This document shows positions 1 to 6,958 of a DNA stretch of 9,519 bases, one piece after another. The first letter of the stretch is position 1. Every line of letters begins with the position of its first letter. A program made the position numbers and the translations under genes. A model generated the notes under the pieces. It was given only the letters and a program-made list of their open reading frames with translations. It was not told the origin of the DNA and searched no databases. The stretch is from JBCDIQ01 sp039024295 (lineage in GTDB: Bacteria; Bacteroidota; Bacteroidia; J057), in NCBI GenBank assembly GCA_039024295.1, contig JBCDIQ010000223.1, forward strand, positions 1 to 9,519, in the 5' to 3' direction.

Positions 1-53
1 AGGCAAAGGCCAGATTTTTTTCCAATCTTGCGGGTAATCTCTCATATTGCCGT
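1..53. other. Leader or upstream gene end before argD
   Basis: This 53-base stretch precedes argD. Plus-strand frame 1 is open from the window edge and ends in a TGA at 55-57 that overlaps the argD ATG as ATGA. This could be the C-terminus of an upstream operon partner, but 18 codons are too few to judge. Frame 2 stops at 35-37. On the minus strand an ATG at 45-43 opens a frame that reaches the edge, so a divergent gene is also conceivable. No Shine-Dalgarno sequence and no full Bacteroidota promoter are visible. Confidence 0.3.
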
Positions 54-1199
54 ATGAAACTTTTTGAGGTATATCCTTTGTTTGACATTGAGCCTGTGAG
101 GGGAGAGGGATGCCATGTGTGGGACAAAGAAGGCCGTAAATATTTGGATTTATACGGTGGGCATGCTGTGATATCCATTGGTCATTCTCACCCTCATTAC
201 ATAAACCGAATCCAGCAACAACTGGGGGAATTGGGGTTTTATTCCAATTCAGTTAGAAATGGCTTGCAGGAAGAACTGGCACGAAAGCTTGGCCAGATGA
301 GCGGGTGTGAGGACTATCAGTTATTTTTGGTTAACTCTGGTGCTGAGGCGGTAGAAAATGCGTTGAAACTAGCATCTTTTCACACAGGAAAATCGAGAAT
401 CGGTGCATTTTTTGGGAGTTTCCACGGGCGAACCTCAGCAGCCGTAGAGGTTACCTGTAACCCCAAAATCAGTGCACCACTGAACAGAAATGGGCATGTT
501 AGCTGGCTAGGACTAAATGATTTAGCCGGAGTGGAGCAAACGCTTGCTAGCGGAGAGTTTGCAGCGATCATCATTGAAGGCATACAGGGAGTAGGGGGAA
601 TATATGTGCCCGACCCTGAATTTTTAGTTGGCTTAAAAGAGATATGCAAACGGCATGGAGCCTTGCTAATTTTGGATGAAGTACAGAGTGGCTTCGGGCG
701 AAGTGGAGAGTTTTTTGCGTTTCAGCATGCAGATGTGGTTCCGGATATTATTACCATGGCTAAGGGGATGGGAAATGGATTTCCGGTTGGTGGTATCTTA
801 ATTCACCCCGATATTCAACCAAAATATGGAATGCTAGGTACCACTTTCGGAGGAAATCATTTGGCCTGTGCAGCTGTACTTGCTGTCTTGGAGGTGATTG
901 AAGAGGAAAAACTCATTGAAAACGCGCGTGCCATTGGACAGGTACTTAAAGGTGAGCTTGTAGCCTTATTGGGAGAAGAGCCTATCAGGGGACATGGCCT
1001 GATGGTAGGTGTTTCACTTCCGGTCCCAGCGAAGCCAATCCGAAAGGCCTTACTATTTGAAGAAGGCATATTTACAGGTTCTGCCGCTCAGCCCAATGTG
1101 TTAAGGTTACTGCCTCCTTTGGGTATATCCAAGGAGGAAGTAGGTGCATTCATGCAAGCTCTGAGTCGTGTATTGGCTCATGAAGGAAGCAACTCCTGA
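54..1199 (+). CDS. argD: Acetylornithine/succinylornithine aminotransferase (class III PLP enzyme)
   Basis: A PLP-dependent class III aminotransferase of 381 residues. It interconverts N-acyl-glutamate semialdehyde and N-acyl-ornithine, with glutamate as amino donor, in cytoplasmic arginine synthesis. Visible hallmarks are NSGAEA at 94-99 (cofactor phosphate binding), FHGRT at 123-127, E175, LDEVQSGFGR from 207 (D208 faces the pyridine nitrogen), and MAKGMGNGFP with K237 as the Schiff-base lysine. T263/T264 lie in TTFGGNH, and R351 in LRLLPPL is the expected substrate carboxylate ligand. The ATG at 54 fits the short N-terminus usual in Bacteroidota (MKLFEVYPLFDIEPV), and no earlier in-frame start is seen. 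Some Bacteroidota make arginine through N-succinyl rather than N-acetyl intermediates, and the sequence alone does not say which applies here. The last 22 bases overlap the convergent histidine kinase gene. Confidence 0.92.
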   Translation: MKLFEVYPLFDIEPVRGEGCHVWDKEGRKYLDLYGGHAVISIGHSHPHYINRIQQQLGELGFYSNSVRNGLQEELARKLGQMSGCEDYQLFLVNSGAEAVENALKLASFHTGKSRIGAFFGSFHGRTSAAVEVTCNPKISAPLNRNGHVSWLGLNDLAGVEQTLASGEFAAIIIEGIQGVGGIYVPDPEFLVGLKEICKRHGALLILDEVQSGFGRSGEFFAFQHADVVPDIITMAKGMGNGFPVGGILIHPDIQPKYGMLGTTFGGNHLACAAVLAVLEVIEEEKLIENARAIGQVLKGELVALLGEEPIRGHGLMVGVSLPVPAKPIRKALLFEEGIFTGSAAQPNVLRLLPPLGISKEEVGAFMQALSRVLAHEGSNS

Positions 1200-3583
1200 G
1201 TAGCTTCCAATTGTTTGAAAGCAGTTTTCAGGAGCCTCTCGGTTTTTTGAATCCCTATTTGTAGCTGCTCGAGAGACGCCAGTTGTGAATTTCTTGCCAT
1301 ATGTTCAACTTCTTGGATCAAATCCATAAACCCTTCAATGTTCAGGTAGGAAACAGAACCTTTAAGCGTGTGTGCCCTCTCGGCCACCCCTTCGTAGTTT
1401 TCATAGCTTAACTCCTGCTGTAACTGCTCCAACAGGTCAAAGGTATTTTCTTGAATTTTGGTTATCAGGGTCTTTACGATCAGGGAATCTCCTTTCGCGA
1501 TTTCTTGGATTCGGGAAAGGTCTATTTTTACCGGTTTGTGACCGTTGTAGCCCTGTTTAGCCGGAGAAATATTAGGAGAGACCTGAGAGGTTTCTGCTTC
1601 ATCCGATGGATTATCAACCCGTTTTTTCAGGGAAATAATTTTTTCTTCCGGTAGATTATGGATGATTTTCTGGTGGAGGTTATTTAGCTCAAATGGTTTC
1701 GATACGTAGTCATTCATGCCCACCTTCAGACATTCATCATCCATGCCGGTAAATGCATTTGCAGTTAAGGCAATGATAGGAATATCCCGTTTTGGAGCGT
1801 TAAACTCGCTTCTGATTAACTCAGTAGCGCGGTACCCATCCATTTCTGGCATTTGCAGGTCCATTAACACCAAGTCATATTCATTATTTTTGAGCTTATT
1901 TATGGCCTTTTTACCATTATCCGCTATCTCAACTGTTACTCCCCAGTCTGATAGGATTGTGTGGGTAACCAGTTGATTGAGTTGGTTGTCCTCTACTACC
2001 AGAATATGAACGCCATCCAATGACCCTCGCGTGGGCATGTTCTGCTCAGAAAGGGCCAGATCCTTTAACTGCTTTTCACTGATGTCAAATGGCAGATAAA
2101 ACCTGAAAGTTGATCCTACCCCTTGCTCACTTTCCACCCCAACTTTTCCCCCCTGCAGTTGTACCAGTCTCTCTACAATTGCCAAGCCTAGTCCTGTACC
2201 TCGGTAGTGATAAGCCTGGTGCGTCGTAACTTGCTGGAAACTTTCAAATATGGAGGAAAGCTGATCCGGGGGAATTCCAATACCAGTATCGGTTATTTCA
2301 AACTTCAAACAAGCCCTCTGGGAGTCACATTTATGAAGGGATACATAAACTTGAATATATCCTTCCTCTGTAAACTTGATGGCATTCCCGATCAAATTGA
2401 ACAAAATTTGTTGCAACCTAACGGGATCTCCTGACACAACCTGTGGGAGTGCCTGATCTAGTCTTACCCGTAATTCAATTCCTTTGGCCTGAACTTTAGA
2501 TTCAAGGATGTCTACAACAGAGCCAATTACATGCGGCACGCTAAAGTCTGCCTGATGAAAATCAATTTTTCCTGCTTCTATCTTAGACAGGTCTAATACG
2601 TCATTGACAACAGCCAGAAGGGTTTTCCCAGCAGATTCTATGGAGTGGAGGTATTCCAGTTGAGAAGGCAAAGGCGACCTTGACAACAAAATTCGGGTTA
2701 GCTGCAGGATTCCATTCAATGGAGTCCGGATTTCATGGCTGGTATTGGCCAGGAAATCTTGCTTCATCTTGGCTGACTGCTCAGCGAGTTCCTTCTTTCG
2801 TTCGAGGTCTTCTATTCGTTTAAACTCAGTCTTGTCTTGGAGGGTTCCTACAAGCCTGGGTTTACGACTCAAGGGATCAAATCCTTTTTTTCCTTGGAGC
2901 TGGACAAACAAGGTCTTTCCATTCAGTAAAATGCGATGGTCTAAAGAGGTCAAGGTCTCTGATTCAGATATGGCCATCATCACTTCCTTGACCACATCTA
3001 CATCATCTGGATGGACTATGGCCAGGAAGTCTTGATAGGTATCCAGGGTTAAGTGCCGGGGATTGCCAAGAAGCCGATAGAGTTCAGGAGTACCGGTAAA
3101 TTGATAACCATCTGAGGTTTCAACCATTTCCCATCCGCCCATCTTGGCGATTTTCTGGCTTTCAGTGAGCCTTTCCTGAGTCTGATACTGCTTGAGGGAG
3201 AAAGTTAGGCTTGTACCCAGTGTGTAGGCACTTATCTCTCCCTTTTCGATGAACCATTGGGCACCATAATCAATGGCTTTGTTTCCAAGGTTTTCATCTG
3301 GGTTACCTGAGGTTAAGACAATTACGGGAAACCCTTCAAACGCTCCTTCTTTCAGGCGTTGCATCGTTTCTTCCCAATCTGAATCAAGAAGGGAAAGGTC
3401 CAATAAAACAATGTGAATAGGAGGTTGGTGGGGATCACGCAGCCGCTTGAGGCCATCTTCCAACCTTGTATGGTGAAAAAGTTCGTAATCCCTGACATAT
3501 TTACCTTCATCGAGGTAAAATTCTATCAGGCGTTTATCTGAGGGTTGATCCTCAAAAAGCAGAATATTGAATTGACCAATCAC
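1178..3583 (-). CDS. Soluble hybrid sensor histidine kinase, REC-PAS-HisKA-HATPase-REC-HPt
   Basis: An 801-residue hybrid kinase without signal peptide or membrane segment, hence probably cytoplasmic. In order: REC1 (about 5-125; E11/D12, phospho-acceptor D62, T91, K114); a PAS/PAC domain (about 145-255, with FLAIVHPDD and LQDKTEFKRIEDLER); HisKA with H283 in FLANTSHEIRTPLNG; HATPase_c with N-box N400 (NLIGNAIKFT), DTGIGI 432-437 and RGTGLGLAI 461-469; REC2 (about 525-645; D532, phospho-acceptor D575, T607, K629); and HPt (about 686-795; H738 in AERAHTLKGS). All relay residues are intact. The start is GTG at 3583, in GTGA overlap with the stop of the upstream response regulator. REC1 begins at residue 5, so a later start would cut the domain. 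The signal sensed is unknown: the PAS domain has no recognisable ligand signature, and REC1 suggests control by another phosphodonor. The 3' end overlaps argD by 22 bases on the opposite strand. Confidence 0.93.
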   Translation of the reverse strand: MIGQFNILLFEDQPSDKRLIEFYLDEGKYVRDYELFHHTRLEDGLKRLRDPHQPPIHIVLLDLSLLDSDWEETMQRLKEGAFEGFPVIVLTSGNPDENLGNKAIDYGAQWFIEKGEISAYTLGTSLTFSLKQYQTQERLTESQKIAKMGGWEMVETSDGYQFTGTPELYRLLGNPRHLTLDTYQDFLAIVHPDDVDVVKEVMMAISESETLTSLDHRILLNGKTLFVQLQGKKGFDPLSRKPRLVGTLQDKTEFKRIEDLERKKELAEQSAKMKQDFLANTSHEIRTPLNGILQLTRILLSRSPLPSQLEYLHSIESAGKTLLAVVNDVLDLSKIEAGKIDFHQADFSVPHVIGSVVDILESKVQAKGIELRVRLDQALPQVVSGDPVRLQQILFNLIGNAIKFTEEGYIQVYVSLHKCDSQRACLKFEITDTGIGIPPDQLSSIFESFQQVTTHQAYHYRGTGLGLAIVERLVQLQGGKVGVESEQGVGSTFRFYLPFDISEKQLKDLALSEQNMPTRGSLDGVHILVVEDNQLNQLVTHTILSDWGVTVEIADNGKKAINKLKNNEYDLVLMDLQMPEMDGYRATELIRSEFNAPKRDIPIIALTANAFTGMDDECLKVGMNDYVSKPFELNNLHQKIIHNLPEEKIISLKKRVDNPSDEAETSQVSPNISPAKQGYNGHKPVKIDLSRIQEIAKGDSLIVKTLITKIQENTFDLLEQLQQELSYENYEGVAERAHTLKGSVSYLNIEGFMDLIQEVEHMARNSQLASLEQLQIGIQKTERLLKTAFKQLEATQELLPS
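1193..1248 (+). terminator. Candidate argD terminator inside the kinase gene's 3' end
   Basis: CTCCTGA (1193-1199, including the argD stop TGA) is perfectly complementary to TCAGGAG at 1228-1234. An inner GCTTC/GAAAGC pairing (one bulged base) lies near 1203-1222. A run of six T follows at 1243-1248, eight bases beyond the stem. The whole element lies within the reading frame of the convergent kinase gene. The spacing between stem and T run is longer than ideal, so this is a candidate only. Confidence 0.35.
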
Positions 3584-4008
3584 GAGCGGGAGATGGTTGG
3601 AGGATGAACGGTGTGTGACCAGAAACTTTCGATACTTTTTATTACTTCCACGAAATTGGAAATATCGGAAGGCTTTGTGATGTAACAGTTTGCGTGCAGC
3701 TCATAGCTGACCTGAATATCTTGTTCGGATTCTGAGGTAGTTAGAATAACCACAGGTATGCTTCGAGTAGAAGAGGCTCGATTTATCTCTTTTAGCACCT
3801 CGTGACCGTCTTTCTTGGGTAGATTAAGATCAAGGAAGATGAGGTCTGGAACAGGTGCTTCCTCAAAAGGAGGGCGTTGAAATAGATAGTCCAGTGCTTC
3901 TTCCCCGTCTTTAACGACAGATAGCTTATGTTGAAACCCGCCTTCAAGTAAGGCTTCTTGCGTCAACCGAACATCAACAGGGTTATCTTCAACGAGGAGT
4001 ATTAACAT
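3580..4008 (-). CDS. Single-domain response regulator (Rcp1/CheY-like)
   Basis: A 142-residue stand-alone receiver domain with no output domain. The acidic pocket is E7/D8 (LLVEDNP), D60 in FLDLNLP is the phospho-acceptor, T90/T91 (ILTTSES) is the switch position and K112 (ITKPSD) the conserved lysine. The form ILLVEDNPVDVRLTQEAL with DGEEALDYLF is that of the Rcp1-like group, which often accepts phosphate from phytochrome-type or other hybrid kinases. It is the first gene of a two-gene minus-strand operon, and its TGA overlaps the GTG start of the kinase. It may be a phosphate donor or acceptor shuttling to the kinase's REC or HPt domains, but the direction of flow cannot be read from sequence. 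The start is ATG at 4008, directly before the first beta strand. No Shine-Dalgarno sequence precedes it. Confidence 0.92.
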   Translation of the reverse strand: MLILLVEDNPVDVRLTQEALLEGGFQHKLSVVKDGEEALDYLFQRPPFEEAPVPDLIFLDLNLPKKDGHEVLKEINRASSTRSIPVVILTTSESEQDIQVSYELHANCYITKPSDISNFVEVIKSIESFWSHTVHPPTISRS

Positions 4009-4272
4009 GGACTTTGCAAAATTTCACGATAACTTCAGGCAAGTATCGATGCGCTCTTCGTGCATATGCAAGTTTACAAAACTGATGGACAAAAACTCAG
4101 GTAGATACCTTCTACTTTGGCCAAAACCTTTCATCCGCAAAATTCACAACAAATTATAAGTTTACTCCTTTCCATTGATTTAGGGGAATATATCCCTGAA
4201 AATCTTCGGAAAATACGTATGATGATGCATGCATACTTGCAGATTTTCTTACAATAGAGGATTAATATTTTC
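4009..4272. other. Intergenic region between nrnA and the response regulator
   Basis: This 264-base A+T-rich gap lies downstream of nrnA and upstream of the response regulator, both on the minus strand. It should hold the end of the nrnA transcript and the promoter of the signalling operon. An exact TAnnTTTG element is not present on the minus strand. Near matches occur at 4017-4024 and 4150-4158, but neither has a well-spaced TTG. An imperfect palindrome occupies 4209-4248. No convincing gene lies here: the longest minus-strand reading frame overlaps the end of nrnA and has no family features. Confidence 0.5.
4209..4248 (-). repeat. Imperfect palindrome after nrnA
   Basis: GAAAAT (4209-4214) is complementary to ATTTTC (4243-4248). 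Inside it GTATG (4217-4221) pairs with CATAC (4232-4236), around the self-complementary ATGCATGCAT at 4225-4234. Read on the minus strand it starts 24 bases past the nrnA stop, so it could help terminate nrnA. However, the stem is broken by an internal loop, and the sequence after it is not a proper T run. Confidence 0.3.
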
Positions 4273-5277
4273 TTAAAAATTTCGACCTCCGTTTGATTTC
4301 TGTATGGCGGCGAACAATTTGGTTTCTGTATCATTAAGGCTCTCAGTGCTACGGCCTCCAGCAGCATGAAAGTGCCCACCTCCGTTGAACATTCTTGCCA
4401 TATCAACAGCTGATACTTCCCCTATACTTCGGAAGCTCATCTTGATCAGGTCGTCTTTTTCAACCAAAAATATCGCAAGGTTGATCCCCTTCAAGGAAAG
4501 GGCATAATTCACAAATCCTTCTGTGTCACCAGTTCCTATCTGAAAATCAGTTACATCTTTTTTATTTAATGCAATATATGCAGTTCCATACTCTCGTAGG
4601 ACTGTCAGGCGGTTATTCAAAACGTGTCCCAAGAGCCTTAGCCGCTTTTCAGATTCCTGGCTGAATAATTGCTCGTGGACAGTAGAAGTTTTAACCCCTA
4701 TCTCCATGAGATGTGCCACAATTCTATGCACAGCTGGACTCGTGTTGGGATATCTAAATGACCCAGTATCTGTCATCATACCTGTATAAAGTGCAGTTCC
4801 TGCTGCAACATTTAGATGTTTCACAGCACCTAATTCTGAAATGATCCGGTAGATCATCTCTGCTGTGGAACTTGCATGATGATCCCAAAACCTGAGGTCA
4901 TCGAAACCAGTTGGTGATTCGTGATGATCAACCATGATCTTGGTTCCGCCTGCTGCCTGAACGTCCTCTTCAAATTGCCCCAGCCGATGCAGGTCATTAA
5001 AATCCAGGCAGAAAATCAATTCGGCTGCCATGAAATGTTTTTTCGCTTCTTCAGGGTAAGCAGAGCCATCGTAGGTTACTCCTTCTACTGCTAACCAGGA
5101 CAAATAATCTGGAATATCCGTTGGGCTGATAACATGTACCCTATGACCTTGAAGTGTCAAAAAATGATAGAGCCCCATACTGGACCCCAAGGCATCACCA
5201 TCAGGTCGCATGTGCATGGTAATCACAATATTTTTGGGACTTTGCAGCAATGCTGCCAAGGAAGAAATATCTTTCAT
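4273..5277 (-). CDS. nrnA: Bifunctional oligoribonuclease/pAp phosphatase NrnA (DHH/DHHA1 family)
   Basis: A 334-residue, full-length DHH phosphoesterase. The N-terminal DHH domain shows motif I HMRPDGDALGS (H22, D26, D28), motif II CLDFND (D92), motif III DHH at 117-119 and motif IV MTDTGSFRY (D170); these residues bind the catalytic Mn ions. The C-terminal DHHA1 domain ends with SFRS (R283) and GGGH at 299-302 followed by AAGG, the substrate-binding loop of NrnA-type enzymes. Family members degrade 2-5 nucleotide RNAs (and pGpG in some bacteria) from the 5' or 3' end, and dephosphorylate 3'-phosphoadenosine 5'-phosphate to AMP. The protein is cytoplasmic. It diverges from ndk, with 78 bases between the start codons. 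The ATG at 5277 lies just before the first helix, and no Shine-Dalgarno sequence is seen. Confidence 0.92.
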   Translation of the reverse strand: MKDISSLAALLQSPKNIVITMHMRPDGDALGSSMGLYHFLTLQGHRVHVISPTDIPDYLSWLAVEGVTYDGSAYPEEAKKHFMAAELIFCLDFNDLHRLGQFEEDVQAAGGTKIMVDHHESPTGFDDLRFWDHHASSTAEMIYRIISELGAVKHLNVAAGTALYTGMMTDTGSFRYPNTSPAVHRIVAHLMEIGVKTSTVHEQLFSQESEKRLRLLGHVLNNRLTVLREYGTAYIALNKKDVTDFQIGTGDTEGFVNYALSLKGINLAIFLVEKDDLIKMSFRSIGEVSAVDMARMFNGGGHFHAAGGRSTESLNDTETKLFAAIQKSNGGRNF

Positions 5278-5298
5278 GATAAAATAAAGTAGGCGATA

Positions 5299-5329
5299 TT
5301 GTATAATCGCTCAAAGGAAGTTAGTTTTG
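5299..5329 (+). promoter_or_regulatory. Bacteroidota-type promoter of ndk
   Basis: TAGTTTTG at 5322-5329 matches the -7 consensus TAnnTTTG exactly. A TTG at 5299-5301 lies 20 bases upstream, as expected for the -33 element. The transcript would start near 5336, giving a leader of about 20 bases before the ATG at 5356. This excludes the longer in-frame start at 5299, because the promoter lies inside that extension. Confidence 0.6.
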
Positions 5330-5355
5330 TGTCAAAATTCAGCATTAATCCCGTC

Positions 5356-5772
5356 ATGAGCAACATTACGTTAACCATCATCAAGCCTGACGCCGTAGGT
5401 AACGGCCACACTGGAAAAATCATCGATCACATTGTCAGTGCTGGCTTTAAGGTCAGGGCCATGAAGATGATCCACATGAATGACCGGGAAGCCGGGGGAT
5501 TCTATGATGTACACCGGGAGCGTCCTTTCTTCAATGACCTGGTTTCTTTTATGACCAGTGGGCCTTGTGTACCGATGGTGCTCGAAAAGGAAAATGCCGT
5601 CGCAGATTTTCGTGCCCTCATTGGTGCGACCAATCCTCAGGAAGCTGCCGATGGAACCATTCGTAAATTATATGCCAGTTCTATTGAGGCGAATGCCATC
5701 CATGGATCTGACTCTGATGAAAATGCACACATAGAAGCAAGCTACTTTTTCTCTAAGCTCGAAACATTCTAG
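5356..5772 (+). CDS. ndk: Nucleoside diphosphate kinase
   Basis: A 138-residue Ndk, the normal length for bacterial enzymes. It transfers the gamma-phosphate from ATP to other (d)NDPs through a phosphohistidine intermediate. Visible are TIIKPDAV with K10, RPFF at 56-59 in the nucleotide-binding head, FMTSGP (65-70), R86, GATNP with T92, R103 and N113, and the catalytic H116 in NAIHGSDS. The stretch SIEANAIHGSDSDENAHIE is of the Bacteroidota type. An in-frame start 57 bases upstream would add 19 residues foreign to the family and would lie within the promoter, so the ATG at 5356 is chosen. It is divergent from nrnA and followed by two hairpins, suggesting a monocistronic transcript. Confidence 0.97.
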   Translation: MSNITLTIIKPDAVGNGHTGKIIDHIVSAGFKVRAMKMIHMNDREAGGFYDVHRERPFFNDLVSFMTSGPCVPMVLEKENAVADFRALIGATNPQEAADGTIRKLYASSIEANAIHGSDSDENAHIEASYFFSKLETF

Positions 5773-5784
5773 TAGCACGAAACA

Positions 5785-5811
5785 GTTAGAAGGATATGAT
5801 CTCCTTCTGAC
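5785..5811 (+). terminator. First hairpin after ndk
   Basis: GTTAGAAGGA (5785-5794) and TCCTTCTGAC (5802-5811) form a 10-bp stem with one T-G wobble and a 7-base loop, starting 13 bases after the ndk stop. No run of T follows, so on its own it is a stabilising 3' hairpin or a weak terminator. Confidence 0.45.
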
Positions 5812-5840
5812 TTAAGAATTATTTGACCACCTATCTGGAA

Positions 5841-5880
5841 AGAGAAGCCCATTCAAATTGAGTGGGTTTTTCTCATTTTG
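5841..5880 (+). terminator. Intrinsic terminator downstream of ndk
   Basis: AAGCCCATTC (5845-5854) pairs with GAGTGGGTTT (5860-5869) around the loop AAATT, with two G-T wobbles. The T-rich tract TTTTTCTCATTTT follows. This has the usual form of a rho-independent terminator and lies about 75 bases past the ndk stop. Confidence 0.65.
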
Positions 5881-5949
5881 GGAACGGCTTTCTCACATCG
5901 AGAAAATTAGCATAAAAGAAACTTTTGTAAAAAACTGATAGAGAGTAGG

Positions 5950-5982
5950 TTGAAATTTTTTGGCATGTCGGTACATAGTTTG
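5950..5982 (+). promoter_or_regulatory. Weak promoter candidate for the coiled-coil lipoprotein
   Basis: TAGTTTG at 5976-5982 is one base short of TAnnTTTG, and TTG at 5950-5952 lies 23 bases upstream. A transcript starting near 5988 would have a leader of about 43 bases. The match is imperfect and the spacing long, so this is tentative. Confidence 0.25.
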
Positions 5983-6031
5983 AACAGATATAGTGTTGTT
6001 AAGATACACCCAACCTGTTCAGCCAACAGCC

Positions 6032-6958
6032 ATGAAAAACCTAACCATCCTAACCTCCATTTGTATTGCCGTATTCCTTACTGCATGTGACCAAGACAAA
6101 CTTGCTCAGCTTGATGAGGCCAATCGCCAGCTCAACCAAAGAATGGGGCAGCAAGATTCTTTGTTGAATGAGTTTATGATGGATTTCAATGTGTTTGCAG
6201 AAAACCTTAAGATGGTTTCCGCAGATGAATATGCGGTGGAAGCTTCTCTAGAAGAGGACGACCTTTCAGAAGATCGCCGAGATGAGGTATTTGAGCGTTT
6301 GTATCGGATAGATACTTTGTTGGTAGAAAATCAGCGTATCATAGATGAGTTAAACGCTCGTGCGGATGAGGCACAAGGTTCTAGCAAAAAGTTTAAAGGA
6401 GTTGTGCGACGGTTGCGGTCGCAACTGACCGAGAAGAAGGAGCACCTTGCTGAAATGCAAACATCTCTGGACGACCTAATGCTTACAGCTGATAACCTGA
6501 CCAATCGGGCAGATACCCTTGAAAGCCGTAGGCAGTATTTGTACACCACGCGTGGTCAGCAACGCGGCCAGTTAGAAGCCCAGGCGAAGACCCTTGAAAT
6601 GCAGGAGGAGCAATTGGAACATCAAGACAAAACGTTGCACACTGCCTACTTTGTGGTAGGCTCTACCAAAGAACTCGAAAAGTCACAGGTAATTGATCGA
6701 AGCGGTGGCTTCCTAGGAATTGGCCGCAGTGCTGCGTTAAAAGATGAGTTTGCTGCTCAAGCATTCCAACCGGTTGACATTCGTGAGCTTTCAGAAATCC
6801 CTGTGAATACCAAAAAGGTGAAACTACTCACAGCTCATCCTTCAAGTTCCTACACCCTCAACAGCGACGAGAAGGGAAAAACAATTGCCTCCATTGAAAT
6901 AACTGATCCTGAGGCCTTTTGGCAAGGTACGCGTTACCTCGTCATTGCCACGGACTGA
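6032..6958 (+). CDS. Coiled-coil lipoprotein with a conserved C-terminal domain
   Basis: A 308-residue predicted lipoprotein. MKNLTILTSICIAVFLTAC is a type II signal peptide with lipobox LTAC and C19 as lipidation site. Residues about 22-205 are highly charged, rich in Glu, Gln, Leu and Arg, and largely helical, with heptad-like spacing (about 22-60, 85-115 and 125-203). The C-terminal 100 residues form a compact, probably beta-rich domain beginning TAYFVVGSTKELEKSQVID, with GGFLGIGR at 225-232 and DPEAFWQGTRYLVI near the end. From memory, this architecture recurs in many Bacteroidota, where some members are named Cbp1-like collagen-binding adhesins; I cannot verify membership, and adhesion should not be assumed. 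The ATG at 6032 is chosen over an in-frame start at 5993, because the signal peptide begins at MKNL. The gene stands alone between terminators. Confidence 0.7.
   Translation: MKNLTILTSICIAVFLTACDQDKLAQLDEANRQLNQRMGQQDSLLNEFMMDFNVFAENLKMVSADEYAVEASLEEDDLSEDRRDEVFERLYRIDTLLVENQRIIDELNARADEAQGSSKKFKGVVRRLRSQLTEKKEHLAEMQTSLDDLMLTADNLTNRADTLESRRQYLYTTRGQQRGQLEAQAKTLEMQEEQLEHQDKTLHTAYFVVGSTKELEKSQVIDRSGGFLGIGRSAALKDEFAAQAFQPVDIRELSEIPVNTKKVKLLTAHPSSSYTLNSDEKGKTIASIEITDPEAFWQGTRYLVIATD

Noticed and set aside
4017..4024. Minus-strand near match to TAnnTTTG (AAATTTTG) just before the response regulator
   Set aside because: It has one mismatch at the key T and no well-spaced TTG, so it is too weak to list as a promoter.
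4131..4406. A 91-codon minus-strand reading frame across the end of nrnA
   Set aside because: It overlaps the conserved GGGH end of nrnA in another frame and shows no recognisable motif.
5312..5319. Minus-strand near match (TTCCTTTG) as nrnA promoter
   Set aside because: The invariant A is missing and the upstream TTG spacing is wrong.
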